DNA from: Solwaraspora sp. WMMD791
Lineage (GTDB): Bacteria; Actinomycetota; Actinomycetes; Mycobacteriales; Micromonosporaceae
NCBI RefSeq assembly: GCF_029581195.1
Contig: NZ_CP120737.1
Coordinates: forward strand, 3,883,001-3,947,000
Direction of reading: 5' to 3'
Length of the DNA: 64,000 bases
Shown: piece after piece, positions 8,392 to 15,444 of the stretch
Layout: every line of letters starts with the position of its first letter
Position numbering within the stretch: position 1 is the first letter of the stretch
The notes under the pieces: model-generated
Database searches by the model: none
What the model was told of the DNA's origin: nothing
The model's input: only the letters and a program-made list of their open reading frames with translations
Translations under genes and position numbers: made by a program

Positions 8392-9429
8392 ATGCGTGCG
8401 CTGACCGTGACTCCGGGCAAGGCCGACTCGCTGCGGCTCGTCGACGACGCGCCGGAGCCGGCGCAGGCCGAGGGCGAGGTGCTGGTCGAGGCGGTCGCGG
8501 TCGGGATCTGCGGTACGGATTCGGAGATCCTCGCCGGTGACTACGGTGCGCCGCCGGAGGGTCGGGACACGCTGGTGCTGGGCCACGAGTCGCTGGGGCG
8601 GGTGGTCGAGGATCCGACGGGCGCGATGCAGCCGGGTGATCTGGTCGCCGGGATCGTCCGGCATCGGGATCCGGTGCCGTGCCCGTACTGCGCGGCCGGC
8701 GAGTGGGATCTGTGCAGCAACGGCCGGTACACCGAGTGCGGAATCAAGGGCGTCGACGGGTTCGGCCGGCAACGCTGGCGGGCGCCCGCCGAGTACGTGG
8801 TGGCGTTGCGCCCGGAGTTGGGGCTGGCGGGGGTGCTGCTGGAGCCGACGAGTGTGGTGGCGAAGGCGTGGGACCACATCGACCGGATCGGGGCGCGGGG
8901 GTTCTGGGCACCGCAGCGGGTGCTGGTGACCGGGGCCGGCCCGATCGGGCTGCTGGCGGCGCTGCTGAGCGTGCAACGTGGCCTGGAGACGCACGTGTTG
9001 GCGCGGGGCAAGTCCGGGCCGAAGCCGGAGCTGGCCCGGCGGCTGGGGGCGACGTACCACGCGGTGCCGGTGGCGGAGCTGGACTTCGACCCGGACGTCA
9101 TCATCGAGTGCACCGGCGCGCCGCCGGTGGTGCACGACGTGTTCGGCAAACTGGCCCCGAACGGCGTCGGCTGCCTGACCGGGATCAACGCCAGCGCCCA
9201 CCACGTCGAGTTGGACCTCAACGAGCTGAACCGCTGCCTGGTGTTGAAGAACAACGTCATCTTCGGCACGGTCAACGCGAACCGGCGGCACTGGCGGCAG
9301 GCGGCCGACGCGCTGGCCCGCGCCGACCACGACTGCCTGATGGCGATGATCACCCACCGGTACGGCCTGGACGACTACGCCCAGGCGTACGCCGAGCAGG
9401 GCGGCATCAAGACCGTCATCGAGTTCTGA
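8392..9429 (+). CDS. Glucose 1-dehydrogenase-like medium-chain zinc alcohol dehydrogenase
   Basis: Soluble 345-residue MDR enzyme resembling archaeal and actinobacterial glucose 1-dehydrogenases (Glu_dehyd_C type), which oxidise D-glucose to gluconolactone with NAD(P). Visible are the catalytic zinc region VGICGTDSEILAGDYG and VLGHESLG, a structural-zinc Cys cluster (CPYCAAGEWDLCSNG then YTECGI), and the dinucleotide-binding motif VTGAGPIGLLAAL. The C-terminal stretch VLKNNVIFGTVNANRRHW is typical of this subfamily and unlike generic alcohol dehydrogenases. It lies between nuoC and nuoB on the opposite strand. Substrate is inferred; another aldose is possible. Confidence 0.8.
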   Translation: MRALTVTPGKADSLRLVDDAPEPAQAEGEVLVEAVAVGICGTDSEILAGDYGAPPEGRDTLVLGHESLGRVVEDPTGAMQPGDLVAGIVRHRDPVPCPYCAAGEWDLCSNGRYTECGIKGVDGFGRQRWRAPAEYVVALRPELGLAGVLLEPTSVVAKAWDHIDRIGARGFWAPQRVLVTGAGPIGLLAALLSVQRGLETHVLARGKSGPKPELARRLGATYHAVPVAELDFDPDVIIECTGAPPVVHDVFGKLAPNGVGCLTGINASAHHVELDLNELNRCLVLKNNVIFGTVNANRRHWRQAADALARADHDCLMAMITHRYGLDDYAQAYAEQGGIKTVIEF

Positions 9430-9466
9430 CCCGGTGCCGGGGCTGCGGCCTGCCGGTTGGGGCGGC

Positions 9467-10786
9467 TCAGACCCAGGGCAGTTGGCCGTTGCGGAACAGG
9501 TCGACGAAGATCTGATGGTCGGCGCGGGCGCGGGCCCCGTACCGGTGGGCGAAGTCGACCAGGCCCTCGACGAAGCCGGCCTCGTCGGCGTCGACGGCCG
9601 CGACGATCGCCTCCTCGGTGGAGAAGTCGACCAGGTCGTGGCTGGACTCGTCGTCGGCGACCGAGTGCATTCGTGCCACCGAGTGGGCCAGGTCGGCGAC
9701 GACGCCGGTCAGGTCGGCCAGTTCGTTGACGTCGGCCCAGTCCAGGTCGGCGGCGTACGGCGACACTTCGGCGACGAGCTGCCCGACGCCGCCGAGTTCG
9801 GTGTAGCCGAGCCACGGGTCGGCGTGGGCCTGCAGCGCCCGCTGCGATTCGGCGGTCCGGTGGCCCTGGTGCTGGAAGTAGGAGCGGACGCCGTCGTCGT
9901 CGATGTGCCGGGCGACGGCCGGCACCTGGGCCTGCTTCAGGTAGACGATGACGTCGTTCTCCAACGCCTGGGTGTGGCCTTCGAGCAGGATGCTGTACGA
10001 CGGCAGCCCGGCGGAGCCGATGCCGACGCCTTTGCGCAGCACGATGTCCTTGATGTGGGCGGGGTCGGTCCGGCCGCCGCCGACGCGCTGCGGCAGCGTG
10101 GTCAGGTAGTCGGCGAACGCGGCGGTCACCGCGGCCCGGGTGTCGTCGTCGATGGCGTACACGCCGTCGCGGTGGATGAACCGCCGCTCGTAGTCGTTGA
10201 TCGTGGTGAGGTTCTCCAGCAGGCCGACGCGGGTGTTGAGCCGGGCTTCCTGCAGCACGTGCCGCAGTACGCCGGTGGCGTTGGCGAGGGTGATCGAGCC
10301 GATCGCTTCCTCGCCGCCGGCGGCGATGGCCCGCAGTTCCGCCAGGTAGGCGGTGGCGAACGTGCGTACGAGGGTGCTGATGACGTCGTCGGAGAGCGCC
10401 TTGGCGTAGCCGATGAGGGCGACGCTGGCGGCGAAGCGCCGCAGGTCCCAGATGAACGGGCCGACGTACGCCTCGTCGAAGTCGTTGACGTTGAAGACCA
10501 GCTCGCCGGAGCCGTTCATGTAGGTGCCGAAGTTCTCGGCGTGCAGGTCGCCGTGGATCCAGACGCGGCTGGTCCGCTTGTCGCAGAAGCTGTCGTCGTT
10601 GAACGGCCCGCCGGGGTCGGTCTGGTCGGCGTAGAACAGGCAGGCGGTGCCCCGGTAGAACGCGAACGGGCTGGCGGCCATCTTGCGGAACTTGCGCTGG
10701 AAGGCGGCCGGGTCGATGGCCATCAGGTCGCCGAACTCGGCGGTCAGGATGTCGACGATCTGCGTCGCGCGCTGAGTCTCACTCAC
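9467..10786 (-). CDS. DUF2252 family protein
   Basis: Soluble 439-residue protein of the DUF2252 family, which looks distantly related to aminoglycoside-phosphotransferase/kinase folds. Typical motifs are MAASPFAFYRGTACLFYADQ, the catalytic-loop-like IHGDLHAENFGTY and VFNVNDFDEAYVGPFIWDL, and later GVGIGSAGLPSYSILLEG. The His-Gly-Asp-Leu-His motif followed by NDFD resembles the Brenner/DFG acids of APH kinases, but no substrate is established. The GTG start at 10786 was chosen because the family begins near QIVDILTAEFG. It interrupts the nuo genes between nuoC and nuoB. Confidence 0.85.
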   Translation of the reverse strand: MSETQRATQIVDILTAEFGDLMAIDPAAFQRKFRKMAASPFAFYRGTACLFYADQTDPGGPFNDDSFCDKRTSRVWIHGDLHAENFGTYMNGSGELVFNVNDFDEAYVGPFIWDLRRFAASVALIGYAKALSDDVISTLVRTFATAYLAELRAIAAGGEEAIGSITLANATGVLRHVLQEARLNTRVGLLENLTTINDYERRFIHRDGVYAIDDDTRAAVTAAFADYLTTLPQRVGGGRTDPAHIKDIVLRKGVGIGSAGLPSYSILLEGHTQALENDVIVYLKQAQVPAVARHIDDDGVRSYFQHQGHRTAESQRALQAHADPWLGYTELGGVGQLVAEVSPYAADLDWADVNELADLTGVVADLAHSVARMHSVADDESSHDLVDFSTEEAIVAAVDADEAGFVEGLVDFAHRYGARARADHQIFVDLFRNGQLPWV

Positions 10787-10869
10787 GTCCGGGCACGCTA
10801 CCGCGCGTGGGCAACAGCTCCGCTGAGCGCCGGCTCAGAATCAGCTGTACGCCGAGACAGCTCGCCCGT

Positions 10870-11412
10870 TCAGCGAGTCGGTGGTTTGACGACCGGTGCG
10901 GTGAGCCGGTCGACCGGGGAGGCGAGCGGGTCGGGCCGGTGCACGCCGCCGATGCCGGAGCGCTCGGCGGCGATCTTCTCCTGCAGCCGCAGGATGCCGT
11001 GCAGCAGCGCTTCGGGCCGGGGCGGGCAGCCGGGCACGTACACGTCGACGGGGATCAGCTGGTCGACGCCCTTGGTCACCGAGTACGAGTCCCAGTACGG
11101 GCCACCGCAGTTGGAGCAGGCACCGAACGAGATCACGTACTTGGGTTCGGGCATCTGGTCGTAGAGCCGCTTGATCGCTGGCGCCATCTTGTCGGTGACG
11201 GTACCGGAGACGACCATCAGGTCAGCCTGGCGCGGCCCGTGGGCGAACGGGATGACGCCGAGGCGGATGAAGTCGTGCCGGCCCATGCTGGTGGCGATGA
11301 ACTCGATCGCGCAGCAGGCCAGGCCGAAGTTGAACACCCAGAGCGAGTAGCGGCGACCCCAGTTCAGCACGAACCGGATCGGCTCACCGAGCACCGCCGG
11401 CAACTGCACCAC
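10870..11412 (-). CDS. nuoB: NADH-quinone oxidoreductase subunit B ([4Fe-4S] N2 subunit)
   Basis: Carries the terminal cluster N2 that reduces quinone. The cysteines are in [24 protein letters not shown] and [13 protein letters not shown]. The start is set at GTG 11412 ([20 protein letters not shown]), preceded by GGAGGAGG; GTG 11409 is equally possible, and longer readings add an unlikely Gly-rich leader. That gives about 180 residues, usual for NuoB. It is separated from the other nuo genes by the DUF2252 gene and the opposite-strand dehydrogenase, and neither nuoA nor nuoD is adjacent. The C-terminal tail after residue 150 is low complexity. Confidence 0.93.
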   Translation of the reverse strand: MVQLPAVLGEPIRFVLNWGRRYSLWVFNFGLACCAIEFIATSMGRHDFIRLGVIPFAHGPRQADLMVVSGTVTDKMAPAIKRLYDQMPEPKYVISFGACSNCGGPYWDSYSVTKGVDQLIPVDVYVPGCPPRPEALLHGILRLQEKIAAERSGIGGVHRPDPLASPVDRLTAPVVKPPTR

Positions 11413-11818
11413 CGCGCCGCCACCTCCTCCGGCCCCGCTCCCCCACCTACGTACGTGCCACCCAGTCAACCACAACAGCTGTACGGGGCAGTCGATCAAC
11501 TCGAGCCAGTCCCGTCCGGCTGTCGACGGTCGGTATCGAACTCCATGACGAGGCCGAGGTGCCGGTACGGGTGACCATGGCCTGTTGATCCGTCGGGCTG
11601 CCGCTGTTCGGTCGGCCTGAGAAGCGATCGCGACGGCAGCCGATGTCCGAGCTGAACGACATCCGCGCAGGGCTCCGTAAGGTGGCCGCTTATGGCGCCA
11701 AGAGGCCGCTGCTCAGCGCTAACGCACATAAGCTGGCATCCTTCATCCGATCCGTGGAGCAGACCCGGCCAGACGAACGATCTTCACATTTTAGCCTCAG
11801 GTAGCCTATCGTGCCAGC
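11413..11818. other. Intergenic stretch between nuoB and the SRA-HNH gene
   Basis: About 400 bases without a convincing gene; the small open frames on the minus strand lack family similarity or good starts. The GC content falls steadily across it, and the last 70 bases before the endonuclease gene contain an AT-richer segment (ATCTTCACATTTTAGCC near 11779) that may hold its promoter. It marks the left border of the lower-GC accessory region. No direct repeats or integrase gene were recognised here. Confidence 0.6.
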
Positions 11819-12709
11819 ATGGCGGAGCGGACGTACGGCGAGATCCCTGGCTACCCACCCGGCTCGACGTTTGCGAACCGCACCGAGCTGGCAGCATCCA
11901 AGGTCCACCGACCGCTTCAGGGCGGCATCTGCGGCGGGCAGGATGGAGCCGAGTCCATCGTCGTCTCCGGCGGCTATGTCGACGACGAGGACTACGGCAC
12001 CGAAATCATATATACGGGCCAAGGCGGCAACGACCCTCGAACCAAACGCCAGATCGCGCACCAAGAGCTCAAACTTGGCAACCTGGGGCTCGCCAGGAGC
12101 CAACTCGAGGGCTATCCCGTACGCGTAGTTCGTGGTGCCGGCGGAGACAAGAAGTATTCACCTGAGACAGGGCTCCAGTACTCCGGACTCTTCCGGGTTG
12201 TCGATCACTGGAGCGATATCGGAACCGACGGATTCACCATCTGGCGCTTCCGTCTGGTCGCATACGAAAGCGCGGATACACCCCCACCAGATCTCGCCCC
12301 ATCAGACGTAGCCAGCGAGGTCACTCGGGTCGAAGCAACAATCCAGCGACTCGTGAGAAACACCTCGGTAGCGGTGGAGGCTAAACGTCTGTACGACTAC
12401 ACATGTCAGATCTGCGGCGAACAGCTCATGACGCCTGCTGGACCGTACGCGGAAGCCGCCCATATCAAGCCGCTTGGAAAGCCACACAACGGCCCGGACA
12501 CCATCAGCAACGTGCTATGCCTTTGCCCAAACCATCATGTCCTGTTCGATACGGGCGCACTACAGATCGACCCAGAAGGACGAGTCGTAGACACGATAAA
12601 CAACGCCATCGTGGTTGATCTTCAACTCACCGAAAAGCACCCTATCAACTGGTCGCTAGTCGAGTACCACCGAAGCATCCACGCGAACAAAAAGCAAGCC
12701 GAAAAATAG
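11819..12709 (+). CDS. SRA (YDG)-HNH modification-dependent endonuclease, type IV restriction-like
   Basis: A 296-residue protein with an N-terminal SRA/YDG domain (about residues 1-150: YGEIPGYPPGSTFANRTELA, GGYVDDEDYGTEIIYTGQGG, LARSQLEGYPVRVVRGAG, YSGLFRVVDHW) that in this family flips and reads modified cytosine. The C-terminal HNH nuclease (about 185-265) has CQICGEQL, AEAAHIKPLG and NVLCLCPNHHVLFDTGAL, giving zinc cysteines and the catalytic histidine. This architecture matches type IV enzymes such as Sco5333- and TagI-like proteins that cut methylated incoming DNA. The gene is solitary with no methylase, as expected for type IV. Its base composition is lower in GC than its neighbours, suggesting acquisition by transfer. 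The modification recognised is unknown. Confidence 0.88.
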   Translation: MAERTYGEIPGYPPGSTFANRTELAASKVHRPLQGGICGGQDGAESIVVSGGYVDDEDYGTEIIYTGQGGNDPRTKRQIAHQELKLGNLGLARSQLEGYPVRVVRGAGGDKKYSPETGLQYSGLFRVVDHWSDIGTDGFTIWRFRLVAYESADTPPPDLAPSDVASEVTRVEATIQRLVRNTSVAVEAKRLYDYTCQICGEQLMTPAGPYAEAAHIKPLGKPHNGPDTISNVLCLCPNHHVLFDTGALQIDPEGRVVDTINNAIVVDLQLTEKHPINWSLVEYHRSIHANKKQAEK

Positions 12710-12731
12710 GTGCCAGAGCGAGTTTAGCAGG

Positions 12732-13154
12732 CTAGCTTTGCATCGCGAATTCGGTTGCCTCAGCGAGGATCTCGTCGAGCTCGGCGTCGGACAGATCGCC
12801 CTCCGTAAGAATCTTATAGGAGGTAGCCAACTGGATCTTGCCGATCATCTCCTGGCTGAGGTCATATTCGGTAGCTGGGTCCAGAACCGACTTGATCAAA
12901 GCTTCCGCCCCAATCGGATCAATGTCCGGCCCTCCATGGCTCAGGTCCTCCCGAAGTGCGGCGACGAACCGAATGATCTCGCCCGGGAGCACGTCCTCAC
13001 CGAACCTACGATCGACAGCAGCGAAGAACAACGACGCGAGGAAGCGAGGGAAGCCATCCCAGCCATCGCGATCCAGCCGCTCCTCGATTTGGTCGTTCAG
13101 GTCGTGTTCGCCTCTGACCAGAGTCCGGATGTACAGGGGAAGTTCAGGATTCAT
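12732..13154 (-). CDS. Hypothetical acidic protein, last gene of a four-gene module
   Basis: A 140-residue soluble protein from ATG 13154 (MNPELPLYIRTLVRGEHDLN); an in-frame GTG at 13160 adds two residues. It is helical and acidic, with an Asp/Glu-rich C-terminus (LTEGDLSDAELDEILAEATE), no signal peptide and no recognised domain. The start lies inside the end of the upstream gene (11-base overlap), so the two are probably co-translated. In a module with small helical partners an immunity- or adaptor-like role is conceivable but is speculation. GC content is clearly lower than in the housekeeping genes. Confidence 0.7.
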   Translation of the reverse strand: MNPELPLYIRTLVRGEHDLNDQIEERLDRDGWDGFPRFLASLFFAAVDRRFGEDVLPGEIIRFVAALREDLSHGGPDIDPIGAEALIKSVLDPATEYDLSQEMIGKIQLATSYKILTEGDLSDAELDEILAEATEFAMQS

Positions 13155-13791
13155 TGCCACTGCGACGTTTCCTCTCGCGGTTCTTTTTTACGTTATTTAT
13201 CGTAGCCTTCAAGGCGATTGCCAGTGCGCCTGCCGCCATCGCGACGGCAGTGATCGGATTATCAACATCAACACGCTCGCCTGTGGGCGCAGGATCGACT
13301 TTAACCGGGTTAGACGAGGTCGCACCCGGCGGATCGGGGAGCTTCTTGAAGTAGTCAACGAGCGTCTTGGCGTTAGCCTCGAATTTCGAGAGGCTTTCCT
13401 GCGTGTCGTCAGCCTTCTGCACTTGTTGGCGGAGGAACTGCTCCCTCCGGCTTGCTCGACGCCCCGTGTCCGACAGGAGCTTCTCCCCGGAGGGCACACC
13501 TGAAGGCGATCCGAGGTTGGCAGCCGGTGCGACTCTTGCGAAGTACGCCTGGTAGTGCCGCTGCACTCGATCGAGTAGATTGGCATATCTGCCGGCTTTG
13601 GCTGCGGCCGTTTGTGCTTCTGACGCCGCACGACGGATGTTCGGGTTAGCTGATCCCTCGGAGAGTTGAAAGTACAGCTTGTAGGCTTCGTCAAAGTCCA
13701 CCTTGGCCCGCATCGCTGTCACAGCGGCTTCAGCCAACTGGCCCTTGGCGCGTTGCATCTGCGCAATGACTTGCTCCATGCCGCCCGACAT
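13144..13791 (-). CDS. Hypothetical coiled-coil protein with C-terminal membrane anchor
   Basis: A 215-residue protein starting MSGGMEQVIAQMQRAKGQLA. Residues 1-90 and 115-150 look like alpha-helical coiled coil (EAQTAAAKAGRYANLLDRVQ and QQVQKADDTQESLSKFEANA). A proline-rich linker follows, then one hydrophobic segment at about residues 180-200 (NPITAVAMAAGALAIALKAT) and a strongly basic end (NNVKKNRERKRRSGNES). This suggests a tail-anchored protein with most of its mass on the inside or, if exported, the reverse. It overlaps the upstream gene by one base (TGATG). No known family was recognised. Confidence 0.7.
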   Translation of the reverse strand: MSGGMEQVIAQMQRAKGQLAEAAVTAMRAKVDFDEAYKLYFQLSEGSANPNIRRAASEAQTAAAKAGRYANLLDRVQRHYQAYFARVAPAANLGSPSGVPSGEKLLSDTGRRASRREQFLRQQVQKADDTQESLSKFEANAKTLVDYFKKLPDPPGATSSNPVKVDPAPTGERVDVDNPITAVAMAAGALAIALKATINNVKKNRERKRRSGNES

Positions 13792-14048
13792 CAGAGCGCG
13801 TCCCGGTAGGCGTCGGCCAGCTCGACCGCAGCGTTGACCCGGCTGAGCACCCGGTCGACCTCGTCGTCAGCCGCCTTGAGGGCCGCTGCTGCCTTCTCGA
13901 TGTCGTCATCCGCGCTGTCCTGCACCGTGTGCAGCGCCAGGGCGCTACCTTGCGCGCCGGTCTCGGTGGCCTCCTCGAAGCCTGCCTTCCCCTGCATCAT
14001 CAGGGTCCTGGCACGGTTGAGGTCACTCTTGATGTCATCGACGGTCAT
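13791..14048 (-). CDS. Small helical protein of unknown function
   Basis: An 85-residue, all-helical, acidic protein (MTVDDIKSDLNRARTLMMQG to ELADAYRDAL) with two long amphipathic helices around a central turn. Size and shape recall WXG100/ESX-type or DUF6244-like proteins, but no WxG motif is present. It ends Y-R-D-A-L, and the upstream partner ends Y-S-S-L-L-G. It overlaps the downstream coiled-coil gene by one base and follows the DUF6244-like gene by 11 bases, forming an operon. Confidence 0.7.
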   Translation of the reverse strand: MTVDDIKSDLNRARTLMMQGKAGFEEATETGAQGSALALHTVQDSADDDIEKAAAALKAADDEVDRVLSRVNAAVELADAYRDAL

Positions 14049-14059
14049 GTCAGCGACGC

Positions 14060-14323
14060 TCAGCCAAGCAAGCTGCTGTAGTTGCGGGTCGCCTCGCCAG
14101 CACCATGGACAAGGGATGTCGCGTCACCAAGAAGCTTCTTACTCTGCTCGCAGCGGCTGATCGCCTCGCCAATGGTGGGGTGACCGGTGCCCGCCGCAGC
14201 GGCGCGCAAGCTGGCGATCATGCGGTCGAGAGCGTCTGCCGCTGACCGGATCTGCTGCACAGTGGCGTTGCCGTGCTGACCTGCCTGCGCCAGCCCCGCC
14301 TTGACTTCCTGGATGCTGGACAT
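14060..14323 (-). CDS. DUF6244-like small helical protein, first gene of the module
   Basis: An 87-residue helical protein from the ATG at 14323 (MSSIQEVKAGLAQAGQHGNA), preceded by a GGGAGG ribosome site. The N-terminus and heptad-like pattern resemble the DUF6244 proteins common in Micromonosporaceae; this is recognised by pattern only. A longer reading to 14362 has no ribosome site. It is probably the first gene of a four-gene minus-strand operon ending at 12732. Function is unknown. Confidence 0.65.
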   Translation of the reverse strand: MSSIQEVKAGLAQAGQHGNATVQQIRSAADALDRMIASLRAAAAGTGHPTIGEAISRCEQSKKLLGDATSLVHGAGEATRNYSSLLG

Positions 14324-14426
14324 GTTGCCGCCTCCCGATGTCCTGCTCAACCCTCGCCGCACGGTCGAGCCTATCGAAGCCGGTCATCCTGCTTCCGGCC
14401 CTGCCGTCGACGATGTCAGGAAGCAG

Positions 14427-14645
14427 TCACTTCGGTTCGGCGACGAAGACGCCAACGCCGTGGGCGCTCTCGACCAGGCCCTCAGTGCGCAGGGCATGCA
14501 TGGCGTAGCGGATCACCGAGTCCGAGACGTTGTGCTCGGCCTTGAGCTGGGCAGTTGATGGGAGCTTGTCGCCGGGCCGCAGTTCGCCGCTCCTGATCTG
14601 AGCGCGGATGTGGTCGGCAAGCTTCTCCCACTTGGTGGCGGGCAT
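14427..14645 (-). CDS. Minimal GntR-family winged-helix regulator (DNA-binding domain only)
   Basis: A 72-residue protein from the ATG at 14645, preceded by a strong AAGGAG site five bases upstream. It is almost exactly one GntR winged helix: KWEKLADHIRAQIRSGELRP, the GDKLPSTAQLKAEHNVSDSV helix-turn-helix, then YAMHALRTEGLVESAHGVG and the wing GVFVAEPK. No effector-binding domain follows, so it may sense nothing directly or act with a partner. A palindrome inside the promoter at 14727-14756 makes control of the plus-strand DivIVA/zinc-ribbon operon, and perhaps of itself, a reasonable inference. Confidence 0.85.
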   Translation of the reverse strand: MPATKWEKLADHIRAQIRSGELRPGDKLPSTAQLKAEHNVSDSVIRYAMHALRTEGLVESAHGVGVFVAEPK

Positions 14646-14726
14646 GGGCACTCCTTGGTCTCCACCCGCCATGAGATCACGCTGACAGTTCAGGCAGCAA
14701 GATGCCGGTACAGCGAACTAGTGGTG

Positions 14727-14756
14727 TTGACTTAAGCGAACTACTTCGCTTAGGTT
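14727..14756 (+). promoter_or_regulatory. Promoter with palindromic operator in the -35/-10 spacer
   Basis: TTGACT (14727-14732) and TAGGTT (14751-14756), 18 bases apart, fit a vegetative promoter reading right. The spacer holds the perfect palindrome TAAGCGAA-CTAC-TTCGCTTA (14733-14752). A further half-site AGCGAACTA lies at 14712-14720, repeating 14735-14743. The GntR-type regulator encoded 80 bases to the left is the obvious candidate ligand; binding is inferred. Confidence 0.65.
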
Positions 14757-14906
14757 CCTCGGTGCGAGGTTTCCTCCTTGGTCTCCAACCTCAGAGGACT
14801 CCACGCAGCCGGTCGGGGCGTGTAGCGAGTCATGCCGTTGGGCGTCCCGGCCCCGAAGGTTTGCCCTGGTCGCCGTACTGCCAAGGAGGGCTGCGGCGAT
14901 TGGGGT

Positions 14907-14949
14907 GGGGGTGGCCCCGCCGGGATCGGCAAGCGGCAGGGCCACCCCC
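14907..14949 (+). terminator. Strong leader hairpin (terminator or attenuator)
   Basis: Perfect 11-bp arms, GGGGGTGGCCC at 14907-14917 and GGGCCACCCCC at 14939-14949, around a 21-base loop. It sits inside the presumed leader of the DivIVA/zinc-ribbon operon with no U-tract after it. It may attenuate read-through or stabilise the transcript. Confidence 0.55.
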
Positions 14950-15015
14950 GTCCAGGCACACCCACGACACCGCCCGAACGGCACCAGCAGCGAACACAAT
15001 GGGGAGGAACACGTG

Positions 15016-15444
15016 ATGCGAGAGCTCTGGCGACGCTGGCGACTGCGCTGGCAACGCCGCAAGATGGCCACCACCCCGCCACGTGACTGGCCGGAGGGCA
15101 GCGGCGTCTACCGCGTACCCGCTGGTCGCAACCGCAACCAGCGACCCACCGCGTACCGGCCGATCCGCCCTTGGCAGATCCGCAGCCACCGCTTCCCGAC
15201 GGCCCCCCGGCGCGGCGGCGGCCGGGGCCTCGACCCCGGCGAAGTCGCCGCCTTCCTCGAGAGGATCGCCCACGACCTCGGCATCGTCTACGCCGAACTC
15301 GACCGCACCTACGAGCAGAACGACCGCATCAAGGACGCGCTCCGCCGCTGGCAGACCAGCCAGGCCCTCGCCGCGCAGACCACCATGCACCTGCCCGCCT
15401 GGACCGGCACCAGCGCCACGACCCGGTACGCGGGGCAGTCGTGA
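15016..15444 (+). CDS. DivIVA-domain-like small protein
   Basis: A 142-residue protein from ATG 15016 (MRELWRRWRLRWQRRKM), after GGGGAGGAAC; GTG 15013 would add one residue. The first 75 residues are very basic. Residues about 75-120 (RGLDPGEVAAFLERIAHDLG then IVYAELDRTYEQNDRIKDAL) match the G-x-D-P-x-E-V-x-x-F-L pattern and following coiled coil of DivIVA/Wag31-like domains, which bind curved or polar membrane. The usual upstream G-Y/F motif is not exact, so this is a partial or divergent domain. It overlaps the next gene by four bases (GTGA), giving an operon with the zinc-ribbon proteins. Confidence 0.7.
   Translation: MRELWRRWRLRWQRRKMATTPPRDWPEGSGVYRVPAGRNRNQRPTAYRPIRPWQIRSHRFPTAPRRGGGRGLDPGEVAAFLERIAHDLGIVYAELDRTYEQNDRIKDALRRWQTSQALAAQTTMHLPAWTGTSATTRYAGQS

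Larger units (their letters stand above)
14646..15015 (+). other. Divergent control region and leader upstream of the DivIVA-like gene
   Basis: About 370 bases between the GntR gene (minus) and the DivIVA-like gene (plus). It contains the promoter-operator at 14727-14756 and, 67 bases before the gene, an 11-bp perfect hairpin at 14907-14949. If transcription starts near 14763 the leader is about 250 bases, long for this genome. Open frames across it have poor codon pattern and were not called. Confidence 0.6.

Noticed and set aside
11413-11818. nuoA or nuoD hidden near nuoB
   Set aside because: No open frame with the required motifs was found in any frame here or between nuoC and nuoH.
12732-13791. 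Toxin-immunity pair call for the coiled-coil and acidic proteins
   Set aside because: No toxin fold, secretion signal or immunity family is recognisable; kept as a hypothesis in the findings only.
14702-15016. 104-codon plus-strand frame in the leader of the DivIVA-like gene
   Set aside because: It crosses the promoter and the 11-bp hairpin, has no ribosome site and no family similarity.
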